This document shows, piece by piece, positions 35,489 to 44,342 of a DNA stretch of 64,000 bases. A model generated the notes under the pieces. That model was not told the DNA's origin. It was given only the letters and a program-made list of their open reading frames with translations, and did no database searches. The stretch is from assembly GCF_023145115.1 (NCBI RefSeq), contig NZ_JAGLEJ010000024.1, positions 62,001-126,000 of the forward strand, written 5' to 3'. Every line of letters starts with the position of its first letter. Position 1 is the stretch's first letter. This stretch comes from Algiphilus sp. Its GTDB lineage: Bacteria; Pseudomonadota; Gammaproteobacteria; Nevskiales; Nevskiaceae. The position numbers were made by a program, and so were the translations under genes.

Positions 35489-38400
35489 CCCCGCACCATG
35501 ACCACCGCCGCGGCCCACTGGCCGCCTTGATCGCCTTCTGCGCCCACAACCGTCTGCTCACGCTGCTGCTGGTGGGCGCGGCCACGGTGTGGGGCTGGCA
35601 CTCGCTGAGCCGGGCGCCGCTCGACGCGATACCGGACCTGTCGGATGTTCAGGTCATCGTGTTCACCGAATGGCCCGGCCGCAGCCCGGATCTGGTCGAG
35701 GACCAGATCACCTACCCGCTGTCGACCACGCTGCTCGCCGCCCCCGGCGTGACCTCGGTGCGCGGGCAGAGCTTCATGGGCCTGTCCTTCGTCTACGCCA
35801 TCTTCGAGGAGGGTACCGACATCTACTGGGCGCGCTCGCGCGTCACGGAGTATCTCGACGCCGCCGGTGCCGATCTGCCCGAGGGCGCCTCCCCCACGCT
35901 GGGTCCCGACGCCAGCGGCGTCGGCTGGGTCTACCAGTACGCCCTGGTCGACGAGAGCGGGCAGCGCGACCTCGCCGATCTGCGCAGCATCCAGGACTTC
36001 AACCTGCGCTACGCGCTGGAATCGGTCGAGGGCGTGGCCGAGGTCGCTTCGGTCGGCGGTTACGAGAAGGAGTACCAGGTCAATGTCGACCCCGACCGCC
36101 TCGCCGCGCTCGACATCCCGCTCGCGCGCGTCATCGAGGCGGTGCGACGCTCCAACAGCGAGGTCGGCGGGCGCGTGCTGGAGATCGCCGGCCACGAGCA
36201 CTTCATCCGCGGCCGCGGCTACGTCGATGCCCCCGACGACATCGGCAAGGCGGTTCTGGCCGTCAACGACAACGGTGTGCCGGTCCGCGTCGCCGATGTG
36301 GCCGAGGTCCGGCTGGGTCCGGCCATGCAGCGCGGCGCGGCCGAGCTCGACGGCCGGGGCCTCACGGTGGGCGGCATCGTCGTCATGCGCTACGGCGGGA
36401 ACGCACTGGACGTCATCGAGCGCGTGAAGGCACGACTGGACGAGGTGCGCCCCGGTCTGCCCGAGGGCGTCGAGATCGTGCCGGTCTACGACCGTTCGGC
36501 GCTGATCGAGCGCGCCATCGACACGCTCAAGGTCACCCTCAGCGAGGAGATGATCATCGTGGCGCTGGTCATCGGCATCTTCCTGCTGCATCTGCGCTCC
36601 GCCCTGGTCGCCATCGTGACGCTGCCGGTGGCCATCCTGCTGTCCTTCATCCCGATGGCCTTCCAGGGGCTGACCGCCAACATCATGTCGCTGGGCGGCA
36701 TCGCGGTCGCCATCGGCGCGATGGTCGATGCCGCCATCGCCATCGTCGAGAACATCCACCGCCGGCTGGCGCTGTGGCGCGACGAGGAGAACCCGTCGAT
36801 GTCGCGCGCCGAGGTCATCGTCGACGCCATGCAGGAGGTGGGCCCGAGCATCTTCTTCGCACTGCTGGTGATCGCGGTCTCCTTCCTGCCGGTGTTCGCG
36901 CTGCAGGGCAGCGAGGGCCGGCTGTTCGCACCGCTGGCCTTCACCAAGACCTACGCCATGTTCTTCGCCGCCCTGCTGTCGGTGACGCTGATCCCCGCGC
37001 TGGCGGTTCTGGTCATCCGCGGCCGTATCCGCGGCGATGCGAGCTGGCTCAACCGTGCGCTGGTGGCTGCCTACGCACCGGTGGTGCGCTGGGCGGTGCG
37101 CTTCCGCTGGGCGGTGATCGTGCTGGCGGTGCTGGCAATGATCTCCGCCGTCATTCCGGCGCGCCAGCTGGGCAGCGAGTTCATGCCGCCGCTCAACGAG
37201 GGCAGCATTCTCTACATGCCCACGGCCCTGCCCGGCATGTCCATCGACGAGGCCCAGCGCACCCTGCAGGTCATGGATCGCAAGCTGGCGGCCCTTCCGG
37301 AGGTCGAACGCGTCTTCGGCAAGGCCGGGCGCTCGACCAGCGCCACCGACCCGGCACCGCTGTCGATGATGGAGATCAACATCATGCTCAAGCCGCGCGA
37401 GGCCTGGCGCGAAGGGATGACCTGGGACAGGCTGATCGCGGAGATGGACGAGACGCTGCGCTTTCCCGGCATGCCCAACGTCTGGTGGATGCCGATCCAG
37501 ACACGCACCCAGATGCTCACCACCGGCATCCGCTCCGAGCTCGGCATCAAGGTCTTCGGGCCGGACCTGGCGACCATCGAGGAGACCGCCACCGCCATCG
37601 AGCAGGCACTGCAGGACGATCCGCGCACGGCACCGGATACCCGCAGCGCCTTCGCCGAACGCACCACCGGCGGCTACTTCCTGGACTTCGACATCGACCG
37701 CGAGGCCGCCGCGCGCTTCGGCCTCAACGTCGCCGATGTCCACGACACCATCGCCGCGGCGGTGGGCGGTCGGGTGGTGTCGCAGACCGTCGAGGGCCGC
37801 GAGCGCTACGACATCCTGGTGCGCTACGACCGCGGCCGTCGCGAAAGCGCCGAGGCCCTGGGCCGCACGCTGATCACGACCGCAACGGGCGCCCGGATCC
37901 CCGTCGAGCAGGTGGCCGACATCCGCTTCCGCACCGGCCCGCCGATGATCCGCAACGAGGACGGCCAGCTGGTCAGCTTCGTGCTGGTCGATGTCGCCGA
38001 CGGCACCGGCGTGCCGGATTACGTGGACCGTGCCCGTCGCGTCGTGGCCGAGCGCGTGGACGTTCCGGACGGCTACCGCATCGCCTGGGCGGGCCAGTAC
38101 CAGGGCTACGAACGGGCGCGCGAACGCCTGCAGCTGCTCATCCCGCTCACCGTCTTCGTCATCTTCTTCCTGCTCTACTTCCACCGCCGCTCGCTGGTCG
38201 AGACGCTCATCGTCATGCTGGCCCTGCCCTTCTCGATGGTCGGCAGCATGTGGCTGCTGTGGCTGCTCGGCTACAAGCTCTCGGTGGCGGTGGCCGTGGG
38301 CGTCATCGCCGTGGCCGGACTCGCCGTCGAGCTCGGCCTCCTGATGATGCTCTACCTCGATATCGCCTGGCGCACGCGGATCGGCGCGGGGCAGGCAATC

Positions 38401-38652
38401 GACGACGCAGCGCTGACCGAGACCATTGTCGAGGGCGCCGCCCGTCGCCTGCGGCCCAAGCTCATGACCGGGCTGGCACTGCTCATGGGACTAGTGCCGA
38501 TCATGCTGAGCACCGGCACCGGTGCCGATGTCATGAAGCGCATCGCCGCTCCCATGCTGGGCGGGGTCGGCAGCACGCTGCTGATGGTACTGGTGGTGTT
38601 TCCGGCCATATTCGCGCTGTGGCGGAGCCGAGGCGGACCGGTGAACCGATGA
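35482..38652 (+). CDS. cusA: CusA-like Cu(I)/Ag(I) RND efflux permease
   Basis: The product is a heavy-metal RND pump of 1056 residues and 12 membrane helices that exports monovalent copper or silver. Helix 4 reads AIGAMVDAAIAIVENIH near residues 410-426, the Cu/Ag-type signature. The three Met that bind Cu(I) in E. coli CusA appear in matching contexts: LYMPTALPGMS, APLSMMEINIML and TRTQMLTTGIR. It starts inside the end of cusB, so translation is coupled. With the upstream channel and adaptor it forms a complete tripartite system. Confidence 0.94.
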   Translation: MVAPHHDHRRGPLAALIAFCAHNRLLTLLLVGAATVWGWHSLSRAPLDAIPDLSDVQVIVFTEWPGRSPDLVEDQITYPLSTTLLAAPGVTSVRGQSFMGLSFVYAIFEEGTDIYWARSRVTEYLDAAGADLPEGASPTLGPDASGVGWVYQYALVDESGQRDLADLRSIQDFNLRYALESVEGVAEVASVGGYEKEYQVNVDPDRLAALDIPLARVIEAVRRSNSEVGGRVLEIAGHEHFIRGRGYVDAPDDIGKAVLAVNDNGVPVRVADVAEVRLGPAMQRGAAELDGRGLTVGGIVVMRYGGNALDVIERVKARLDEVRPGLPEGVEIVPVYDRSALIERAIDTLKVTLSEEMIIVALVIGIFLLHLRSALVAIVTLPVAILLSFIPMAFQGLTANIMSLGGIAVAIGAMVDAAIAIVENIHRRLALWRDEENPSMSRAEVIVDAMQEVGPSIFFALLVIAVSFLPVFALQGSEGRLFAPLAFTKTYAMFFAALLSVTLIPALAVLVIRGRIRGDASWLNRALVAAYAPVVRWAVRFRWAVIVLAVLAMISAVIPARQLGSEFMPPLNEGSILYMPTALPGMSIDEAQRTLQVMDRKLAALPEVERVFGKAGRSTSATDPAPLSMMEINIMLKPREAWREGMTWDRLIAEMDETLRFPGMPNVWWMPIQTRTQMLTTGIRSELGIKVFGPDLATIEETATAIEQALQDDPRTAPDTRSAFAERTTGGYFLDFDIDREAAARFGLNVADVHDTIAAAVGGRVVSQTVEGRERYDILVRYDRGRRESAEALGRTLITTATGARIPVEQVADIRFRTGPPMIRNEDGQLVSFVLVDVADGTGVPDYVDRARRVVAERVDVPDGYRIAWAGQYQGYERARERLQLLIPLTVFVIFFLLYFHRRSLVETLIVMLALPFSMVGSMWLLWLLGYKLSVAVAVGVIAVAGLAVELGLLMMLYLDIAWRTRIGAGQAIDDAALTETIVEGAARRLRPKLMTGLALLMGLVPIMLSTGTGADVMKRIAAPMLGGVGSTLLMVLVVFPAIFALWRSRGGPVNR

Positions 38653-38668
38653 CGGCAGCGGTCCCGAC

Positions 38669-38700
38669 TTGACTCCGTACTCCACTACAGGCCCTAGACT
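38669..38700 (+). promoter_or_regulatory. MerR-type promoter of the copper ATPase gene
   Basis: TTGACT (38669-38674) and TAGACT (38695-38700) are separated by 20 bases. The spacer contains CTACAGGCCCTAG, nearly identical to the right half of the promoter at 43252 (CTACAGGCCTTAG). The left half of the dyad is degenerate. Transcription would start near 38707, about 20 bases before the ATG, and an AGGAG ribosome site follows. Confidence 0.65.
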
Positions 38701-38727
38701 CGCCGTCGTCCATCAGGAGATGTCACG

Positions 38728-41013
38728 ATGACCAACGAGCACCACTGCCACGGCAACCACGACACGAAACGGTCGCAGCCCGCACCCGAAACCGCGAAGG
38801 GCAAGACCCATACCTGCCCGATGCACCCGGACGTGCGGCAGGAAGGCCCCGGCGACTGCCCGAAGTGCGGCATGGCGCTCGAGCCCGAGGCACCGGTGCG
38901 ACAGCGCACGCAGTACACCTGCCCGATGCATCCCGAGATCATCCGCGACGAGCCGGGCGACTGTCCCAAGTGCGGCATGGCGCTGGAGCCGATGACGCCG
39001 GCGGCCGGCGGCGACGAAGAGCTCGACGCGATGACGCGCCGTTTCTGGGTCAGCGTTCCGCTGTCGCTCGCGATCCTCGCGCTGGCCATGGGCGACATGG
39101 TGCCCGGCCTGCACCTGCAGGACTGGCTGGGATCGGCCTTCGGCTGGATCCAGGCGATCCTCGCCACGCCGGTGGTGCTCTGGGCGGGCGGCAACTTCTT
39201 CGTGCGCGGCTGGAAATCGGTGATCAACGCCAGCCCCAATATGTGGACCCTGATCGCGCTGGGCACCGGCGCGGCCTACGGCTTCTCGCTGCTGGCGCTG
39301 CTGCTGCCCGACGCGTTGCCGGAGGCGATCCGAGGGCACGACGGCGAGGCGCCCGTCTACTTCGAATCGGCGGCGGTGATCATCACGCTGGTCCTGCTCG
39401 GTCAGGTGCTGGAGCTGCGCGCGCGCGGCCGCACGTCGCAGGCGCTGTCGGCGCTGCTCGATCTGGCACCGGCGATCGCGCACCGCCTGCGCGACGACGG
39501 CAGCGAGGAGGATGTCGCGCTCGACAGCGTGCAATCCGGCGACCGCCTGCGCGTGCGGCCGGGCGAGAAGATCCCGGTCGACGGCACCATTGCCGAGGGA
39601 CGTTCGTCGGTCGACGAGTCGATGCTCACCGGCGAGCCCATGCCGCTGTCCAAGCAGGCCGGCGACGGCGTCACCGGCGGCACGGTCAATCAGGAAGGCG
39701 GCTTCATCATGACGGCCGGGCAGGTGGGCGATGACACCCTGCTGGCGCGCATCGTCGACATGGTGGCGCAGGCGCAGCGCTCCCGGGCGCCCATCCAGGG
39801 CCTGGCCGACCGGGTCGCGGGCTGGTTCGTGCCGGCGGTGGTCGCGGTCGCCGTGCTCGCCTTCGCGCTGTGGAGCTGGCTCGGGCCCGATCCCGCGCTG
39901 GCGCATGCGCTGGTGGCCGCGGTATCGGTGCTGATCATCGCCTGCCCGTGCGCGCTGGGCCTGGCCACCCCGATGTCGATCATGGTCGGCGTCGGCCGCG
40001 GCGCCGGCGAGGGCGTGCTGATCCGCGATGCCGAGGCGCTGGAAACGCTGGAGCGCGTGGACGTCCTGCTGGTGGACAAGACCGGCACGCTCACCGAGGG
40101 CCGCCCCCGGCTGACGGCGGTGGCGCCGCACGGCGACATCGACGAATCCACCTTGCTGAGGCTGGTGGCCTCGCTGGAGAGCGCCAGCGAGCATCCGCTG
40201 GCGCGGGCCATCGTGGCGGGCGCGGCCGACCGCGACATCGCCCTCGCCGAAGCCGGGGATTTCGAGTCGCTGACCGGCAAGGGGCTGCGCGGCCGTGTCG
40301 ACGGGCACGATGTGCTGATCGGCAATGCCTACCTGATGCGCGAGCAGGGCATCGATACCGGCGACTTCGAGGCCGCCGCACAGCCGCGCCGCGAGCGCGG
40401 CGAGACCGTGATCCTCGCCGCCGTCGACGGGCAGGCCGCCGGTATCGTGGCCGTGGCCGACCCGATCAAGGACACCACCGCCGAGGCCGTGCGCATGCTG
40501 CACGAAGCCGGCCTGCGCATCGTCATGGTCACCGGCGACAGCGCATCCACGGCGCATGCCGTGGCCGGGCAGCTCGGCATCGACGAGGTCCACGCCGAGG
40601 CCCTGCCCGAGACCAAGCACGAGCTCGTCGAGCGCCTGCAGCGCGAGGGCCGGCGCGTGGCGATGGCCGGCGACGGCGTCAACGATGCGCCGGCGCTGGC
40701 CCGCGCCGACGTCGGCATCGCCATGGGCACCGGCACCGACATCGCCATGGAAAGCGCCGGCGTCACGCTGGTGCGCGGCGATCTGCGCGCCATCGCCCGC
40801 GCCCGTCTGCTGTCCGCCCGGACCATGCGCAACATCCGGCAGAACCTGTTCTTCGCCTTCGTCTACAACGCCGCCGGTGTTCCGATCGCGGCCGGCATCC
40901 TCTACCCGCTGGTCGGGACGCTGCTCAGCCCGATGATCGCGGCGGCGGCAATGAGCCTGTCGTCGGTATCGGTGATCGGCAATGCGCTGCGGCTGCGCCG
41001 CGCGACGCTCTGA
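38728..41013 (+). CDS. copA: Cu(I)-exporting P1B-type ATPase with two N-terminal heavy-metal-binding domains
   Basis: The product is a 761-residue inner-membrane pump that exports cytoplasmic Cu(I) or Ag(I). Transport-site motifs are CPCALG near residue 406, YN in the seventh helix (FAFVYNAAGVPIAAG) and MSLSSVSVIGNALRL in the eighth, which together mark the Cu(I) subgroup. Catalysis is shown by DKTGTLTEG near 450, SEHPLARAIV and GDGVNDAPALARAD. In place of the usual CxxC HMA domains there are two tandem copies of a TCPMHP...GDCPKCGMALEP module at about 27-52 and 60-86, after a His/Cys-containing leader. It is transcribed from its own MerR-type promoter, 75 bases after cusA. Confidence 0.93.
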   Translation: MTNEHHCHGNHDTKRSQPAPETAKGKTHTCPMHPDVRQEGPGDCPKCGMALEPEAPVRQRTQYTCPMHPEIIRDEPGDCPKCGMALEPMTPAAGGDEELDAMTRRFWVSVPLSLAILALAMGDMVPGLHLQDWLGSAFGWIQAILATPVVLWAGGNFFVRGWKSVINASPNMWTLIALGTGAAYGFSLLALLLPDALPEAIRGHDGEAPVYFESAAVIITLVLLGQVLELRARGRTSQALSALLDLAPAIAHRLRDDGSEEDVALDSVQSGDRLRVRPGEKIPVDGTIAEGRSSVDESMLTGEPMPLSKQAGDGVTGGTVNQEGGFIMTAGQVGDDTLLARIVDMVAQAQRSRAPIQGLADRVAGWFVPAVVAVAVLAFALWSWLGPDPALAHALVAAVSVLIIACPCALGLATPMSIMVGVGRGAGEGVLIRDAEALETLERVDVLLVDKTGTLTEGRPRLTAVAPHGDIDESTLLRLVASLESASEHPLARAIVAGAADRDIALAEAGDFESLTGKGLRGRVDGHDVLIGNAYLMREQGIDTGDFEAAAQPRRERGETVILAAVDGQAAGIVAVADPIKDTTAEAVRMLHEAGLRIVMVTGDSASTAHAVAGQLGIDEVHAEALPETKHELVERLQREGRRVAMAGDGVNDAPALARADVGIAMGTGTDIAMESAGVTLVRGDLRAIARARLLSARTMRNIRQNLFFAFVYNAAGVPIAAGILYPLVGTLLSPMIAAAAMSLSSVSVIGNALRLRRATL

Positions 41014-41022
41014 CGGCGCACG

Positions 41023-41946
41023 TCAGCGCGTGCTGCCGCCGCAGCCCGGATCGGTGGCGCAGTACGCGCCCATCGTCGAATCCTCGGGCTGCAGGGTGCT
41101 GTGCGCGATGCCGAAGCGCTCGCGCAGCATGCCCTGCAGCTCCGGCAGAAGGCGTTGCCAGTCGGAGAGCACCTCCAGATCGACGTGCGCCGCCAGCGCA
41201 TAGGACGAGGACGACAGCGTCCAGATGTGGAGATCGTGGACCGAGCGCACACCTTCGACCGCCACCATGTCGCTGCTCACCTGCTGGACGTCCACGCCCC
41301 GCGGCACGCCTTCCATCAGCACGTGCAGCACATCGCGCATCAGACGCCCGGCCGAGAACAGGATCAGCGCCGCGACGAACAGCGACAGGATGGGGTCGAT
41401 GGGCGTCCAGCCGGTGGCGACGATCACCACGCCCGCCACCAGCGCGGCAACGGAGCCGAGCAGATCCCCCATGACGTGCAGCAGCGCGCCGCGCACGTTC
41501 ATGGTCTGCTCGCCGCGCATGAGGATCGCCGCCACGGCGACGTTGACGAGCAGGCCGATGGCGGCGATCAGCATCACGGCACCGCCCGCCACCGGCGCCG
41601 GATCGGCCAGCCGCTGCACGGCGGCGACCGCGACCGCGCCCACGACCGCCAGCATGAGCAGCGCGTTGATCAGCGCCCCGATGACCTCGGCGCGCTGCAG
41701 CCCGAAGGAGTGGCTGCGGGACGCCGGGCGGCGGGCGATCCAGGCCGCGAGCGCCCCGATGCCCAGCGACGAGGCATCGGTGATCATGTGCCCGGCGTCC
41801 GACATCAGCGCCAGCGAGCCCGACAGCCAGCCACCGACGGCCTCCACCGCCGCAAAGGATGCGGTCGCGATGAGCGCCAGGGTCAGCGTGCGCCCGCTTC
41901 CATGGTGGTGGTGGTGATGCTCATGGTGATCGTGGCTTCCGGACAT
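41023..41946 (-). CDS. czcD: CDF-family zinc/divalent cation exporter (CzcD-like)
   Basis: The product is a cation diffusion facilitator of 307 residues with six membrane helices and a cytoplasmic C-terminal domain. The N-terminus is extremely His-rich (HDHHEHHHHHHGSG). Transport site residues are HxxxD in helix 2 (SDAGHMITDASSL) and HxxxD in helix 5 (HVMGDLLGSV), the zinc-type arrangement. It follows the SmtB-like repressor gene by 60 bases on the same strand, giving a typical repressor-exporter operon. It converges on copA. Confidence 0.93.
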   Translation of the reverse strand: MSGSHDHHEHHHHHHGSGRTLTLALIATASFAAVEAVGGWLSGSLALMSDAGHMITDASSLGIGALAAWIARRPASRSHSFGLQRAEVIGALINALLMLAVVGAVAVAAVQRLADPAPVAGGAVMLIAAIGLLVNVAVAAILMRGEQTMNVRGALLHVMGDLLGSVAALVAGVVIVATGWTPIDPILSLFVAALILFSAGRLMRDVLHVLMEGVPRGVDVQQVSSDMVAVEGVRSVHDLHIWTLSSSSYALAAHVDLEVLSDWQRLLPELQGMLRERFGIAHSTLQPEDSTMGAYCATDPGCGGSTR

Positions 41947-42006
41947 CGTCGCTACCTCGGTCCATCGAATGGCGCCGCCGGGGCATCGGAGCCCGTGCGG
42001 CCGGCG

Positions 42007-42309
42007 TCAGCTATCGGCTTCCTCGTCGATGTGATCGATCATGGCCGTGAGCATGTCGCGGACATGCGCATCGGCCGCGCGGTAGAACACGCGCTTGCCG
42101 TCGCGCTCGCCCCGCACCAGCCGTGCCGCGCGCAGCAGGCGCAGGTGGTGGCTGGTCAGCGACGCGGAAAGCCCCAGCCGCTCCGCCAGCATCTGCACAC
42201 TGACCGCCTCGTCGAGGCAGACGCAGACCAGGCGCAGCCGGTTGGGGTCACCCAGCAGATGGAATATCTCCGCCAGCTCGGCGGCCTTATCGTGATCGAC
42301 CATCGTCAT
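42007..42309 (-). CDS. ArsR/SmtB-family metal-responsive repressor
   Basis: The product is a winged-helix repressor of about 100 residues. The recognition region is MLAERLGLSASLTSHHLRLLR. The C-terminal helix carries DAHVRDMLTAMIDHIDE, which fits the alpha-5 zinc site pattern DxH, ten residues, HxxE of SmtB and CzrA, so Zn(II) or Co(II) is the likely signal. Two Cys in VCVCLDE might add an alpha-3-like site. Several ATGs are possible (42330, 42309, 42303). The most upstream falls in AT-rich operator-like DNA, so I use 42309. No ribosome site is visible and the message may be nearly leaderless. Confidence 0.88.
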   Translation of the reverse strand: MTMVDHDKAAELAEIFHLLGDPNRLRLVCVCLDEAVSVQMLAERLGLSASLTSHHLRLLRAARLVRGERDGKRVFYRAADAHVRDMLTAMIDHIDEEADS

Positions 42310-42321
42310 GCTGCGCATGAT

Positions 42322-42355
42322 ATCAAACATATCAACAACTGTTCAATCATTTGAT
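42322..42355. promoter_or_regulatory. AT-rich operator between arsR and the M48 peptidase gene
   Basis: ATCAAA (42322-42327) and TTTGAT (42350-42355) are inverted ends enclosing TCAACAACTGTTCA (42333-42346), itself close to a palindrome (AACA, two bases, TGTT). On the minus strand TTGAAC (42346-42341) could be a -35. The block is strikingly AT-rich for this genome and fits the kind of site bound by SmtB-like repressors. It would control arsR-czcD and perhaps the divergent peptidase gene. Confidence 0.55.
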
Positions 42356-42409
42356 GTATCACCGCCCGGCCGGTGCCACAATCCGTCCCCGTCCCGGCCC
42401 GCCCCCACC

Positions 42410-43186
42410 ATGCTGCGCCTCATCCTCCTTGCCGCCGCGTTGCTGCTGAGCGCCTGCGAGCAGACCCCCACCGGCCGCAACCAGCTCGCCCTGGTGCCGG
42501 ATTCGGTGATGACCGACATGGGGCGCTCGACCTTCGCGCAGATGAAGCGCCGCCAGCCGATGAGCACGGATGACGCGATCAACGCGCGCGTGCAATGCAT
42601 CGCCGACGCCATCGTCGCCGCGTCACGCCGGCACTATCCGGACACGGCAGCCCCCGAGCGCTGGGACGTGGCCGTGTTCGAGGACCCGACGCCGAATGCC
42701 TTCGCGCTTCCGGGCGGCCACATCGGGGTGCACAGCGGCATTCTCGAAGTCGCCGAAACCCCGGGCCAGCTGGCCGCCATCGTCGGGCACGAGGTCGGCC
42801 ACCTGCTCGCCGATCACGGCAACGAGCGCATGACCCAGCAGCTCGGGATACGGGTCGGGCTCATGCTGATCGGCCTTCTCGGGGAAGTCGAGAGCGAAGC
42901 CCTGTTCCAGGCCCTGGGCATCGGTGCCCAGATCGGCATCGCGCTGCCGTTCAGTCGCGCACACGAGCGCGAGGCCGACCTCATCGGCCTGCACCTGATG
43001 ACCGCGGCCGGTTTCGCGCCGGACGAAAGCGTCGCGCTCTGGCGCAACATGGCGCGGGCCGGCGGCGGCCAGCCCATCGAGCTGCTGTCGACGCATCCGG
43101 CCCACGAATCGCGCATCGCCGATCTGCGGGCGCGCGTGCCGGAGGTTGCGCGCCGCCATGGCCGCAACGGGGCACCGCCGTGCTGA
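42410..43186 (+). CDS. M48-family metallopeptidase lipoprotein
   Basis: The product is 258 residues, starting MLRLILLAAALLLSAC with the lipobox Cys at residue 16, so it is a membrane-tethered periplasmic protein. The zinc protease motif is HEVGH near residues 127-131, with the third ligand Glu in AHEREADLIGLHLM. The C-terminus has STHPAHESRIADL, usual in the LoiP/YcaL group of M48 lipoproteins, which maintain the cell envelope. The start is set by the lipoprotein signal; an in-frame ATG further upstream would bury it. It faces the arsR operator, so regulation by metal is possible but unproven. Confidence 0.9.
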   Translation: MLRLILLAAALLLSACEQTPTGRNQLALVPDSVMTDMGRSTFAQMKRRQPMSTDDAINARVQCIADAIVAASRRHYPDTAAPERWDVAVFEDPTPNAFALPGGHIGVHSGILEVAETPGQLAAIVGHEVGHLLADHGNERMTQQLGIRVGLMLIGLLGEVESEALFQALGIGAQIGIALPFSRAHEREADLIGLHLMTAAGFAPDESVALWRNMARAGGGQPIELLSTHPAHESRIADLRARVPEVARRHGRNGAPPC

Positions 43187-43251
43187 CGGCCGGCGCCGGA
43201 TTCTTCCGCGCGGCTGCAGCCGCCGCCGGCGGGCCCGCCGAGTCCCGGGGC

Positions 43252-43282
43252 TTGACCCTGTAGCGACTACAGGCCTTAGCGT
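43252..43282 (+). promoter_or_regulatory. MerR-type promoter of the DUF3703-CDF pair
   Basis: TTGACC (43252-43257) and TAGCGT (43277-43282) are 19 bases apart. The spacer holds a perfect dyad CCTGTAG, three bases, CTACAGG (43257-43273). The first half is the same as at the 32020 promoter (CTTGACCCTGTAGC) and the second half the same as at 38669. It is the cleanest of the three related sites. Confidence 0.7.
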
Positions 43283-43313
43283 GAGGGCTGTGCCCGTACC
43301 GCCGGAGATCACC

Positions 43314-43676
43314 ATGGGTTTCGCACGCAACATCCGACCGCACGTCGATGCCGAGCTGCGCATGGCGCGCACTGCCGCCCGTCGCGGCATGCCCCGCCTG
43401 GCGTTCGCGCATCTGGAGCGCGCCCACGTCCTCGGGCAAGCGTCGACGCGCGAGCATGTGCGGGCGCACGCGGCGATGTTCGCGTGGGCATGGCGCCGAC
43501 GCGATGTGCGGGAGATGCTCGGTCAGATCCTGCGCATCGCGGGTGCCGCCACCAAGACGGCGATCGGGCTGGTACCGGCCGGCAACACCGGCGGCGCCGA
43601 TATCAGTCCGTTCCGCCGGCTCCCCGTAGCCGATGATCTCGCAGTCCTCATCCGCCGCGCGCGCCGGTCCGGCTGA
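43314..43676 (+). CDS. DUF3703 family protein
   Basis: The product is 120 residues with no signal or membrane segment. It matches the DUF3703 pattern: HLERAHVLGQASTREHVRAH, then WRRRDVREMLGQILRIAGAA, then GNTGGADISPFRRLPV. The function of this family is unknown; the His- and Arg-rich helices and repeated association with metal genes suggest a cytoplasmic accessory. The ATG is supported by GGAGA six bases upstream. A MerR-type promoter precedes it and a CDF transporter gene follows by 27 bases. Confidence 0.85.
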   Translation: MGFARNIRPHVDAELRMARTAARRGMPRLAFAHLERAHVLGQASTREHVRAHAAMFAWAWRRRDVREMLGQILRIAGAATKTAIGLVPAGNTGGADISPFRRLPVADDLAVLIRRARRSG

Positions 43677-43703
43677 GGCGCCTTCGCGGGTTCGGACGAC
43701 CCG

Positions 43704-44342
43704 ATGTCGCACTGCTGCAACGAACACGACAGTCACATCGCCGCGATGCGCAGCCGCCAGGCCCGCATGCTGTGGGCAGTGCTGGCACTCAACGCGGCCA
43801 TGTTCGTCGTGGAGTTCACGGCGGGCTGGATGGCCGCGTCCAATGCGCTGCTCGGCGATTCGCTGGACATGCTGGGTGACGCGCTGGTCTACGGGCTGAG
43901 CCTGTTCGTCGTTGCGCGCAGCGCGCGCTGGAAGGCCGTGTCCGCTGCCTCCAAGGGCACGGTCATGGCCGCCTTCGGCCTGCTCGTTCTGGGCGACGCA
44001 GTGCACAAGGCGTTGTACGGCGGGATGCCGGCACCGGCGATCATGGCGTCGGTCGGCGCGGTGGCGCTGGGCGTCAATGCGATGTGCCTGCTGCTGTTGA
44101 CCCGCCACCGGACCGACGACGTCAACATGCGCTCGGCCTGGATCTGCTCGCGCAACGACCTGATCGCGAATTGTGGCGTGATAGGGGCCGCGGGGCTGGT
44201 GGTCTGGAGCGGCAGCCGCTGGCCCGATGTCGCGGTGGGCAGCAGCATTGCGGTGCTATTCCTGTGGTCCGCGGCGGGTGTGCTGCGCGATGCCGGCCGC
44301 GCGTGGCGCGACGCCGGCGAGTGCGGGACGGCGACGTCCTAG
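43704..44342 (+). CDS. Short CDF-family cation transporter without C-terminal domain
   Basis: The product is 212 residues with six membrane helices and a Cys/His-rich start (MSHCCNEHDSH). It resembles CDF exporters but lacks their cytoplasmic C-terminal domain. Metal-site residues differ from zinc exporters: helix 2 has DSLDMLGDALVYG (DxxxD) and helix 5 has WICSRNDLIANCG (Asn-Asp, with no His). This points to a different metal or mechanism, which I cannot identify. It follows the DUF3703 gene by 27 bases and converges on a methyltransferase gene with a three-base overlap. Confidence 0.85.
   Translation: MSHCCNEHDSHIAAMRSRQARMLWAVLALNAAMFVVEFTAGWMAASNALLGDSLDMLGDALVYGLSLFVVARSARWKAVSAASKGTVMAAFGLLVLGDAVHKALYGGMPAPAIMASVGAVALGVNAMCLLLLTRHRTDDVNMRSAWICSRNDLIANCGVIGAAGLVVWSGSRWPDVAVGSSIAVLFLWSAAGVLRDAGRAWRDAGECGTATS

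Noticed and set aside
35140..38184. Minus-strand open frame of 1014 codons
   Set aside because: It lies opposite cusA and the end of cusB; repetitive His/Asp/Arg content without motifs.
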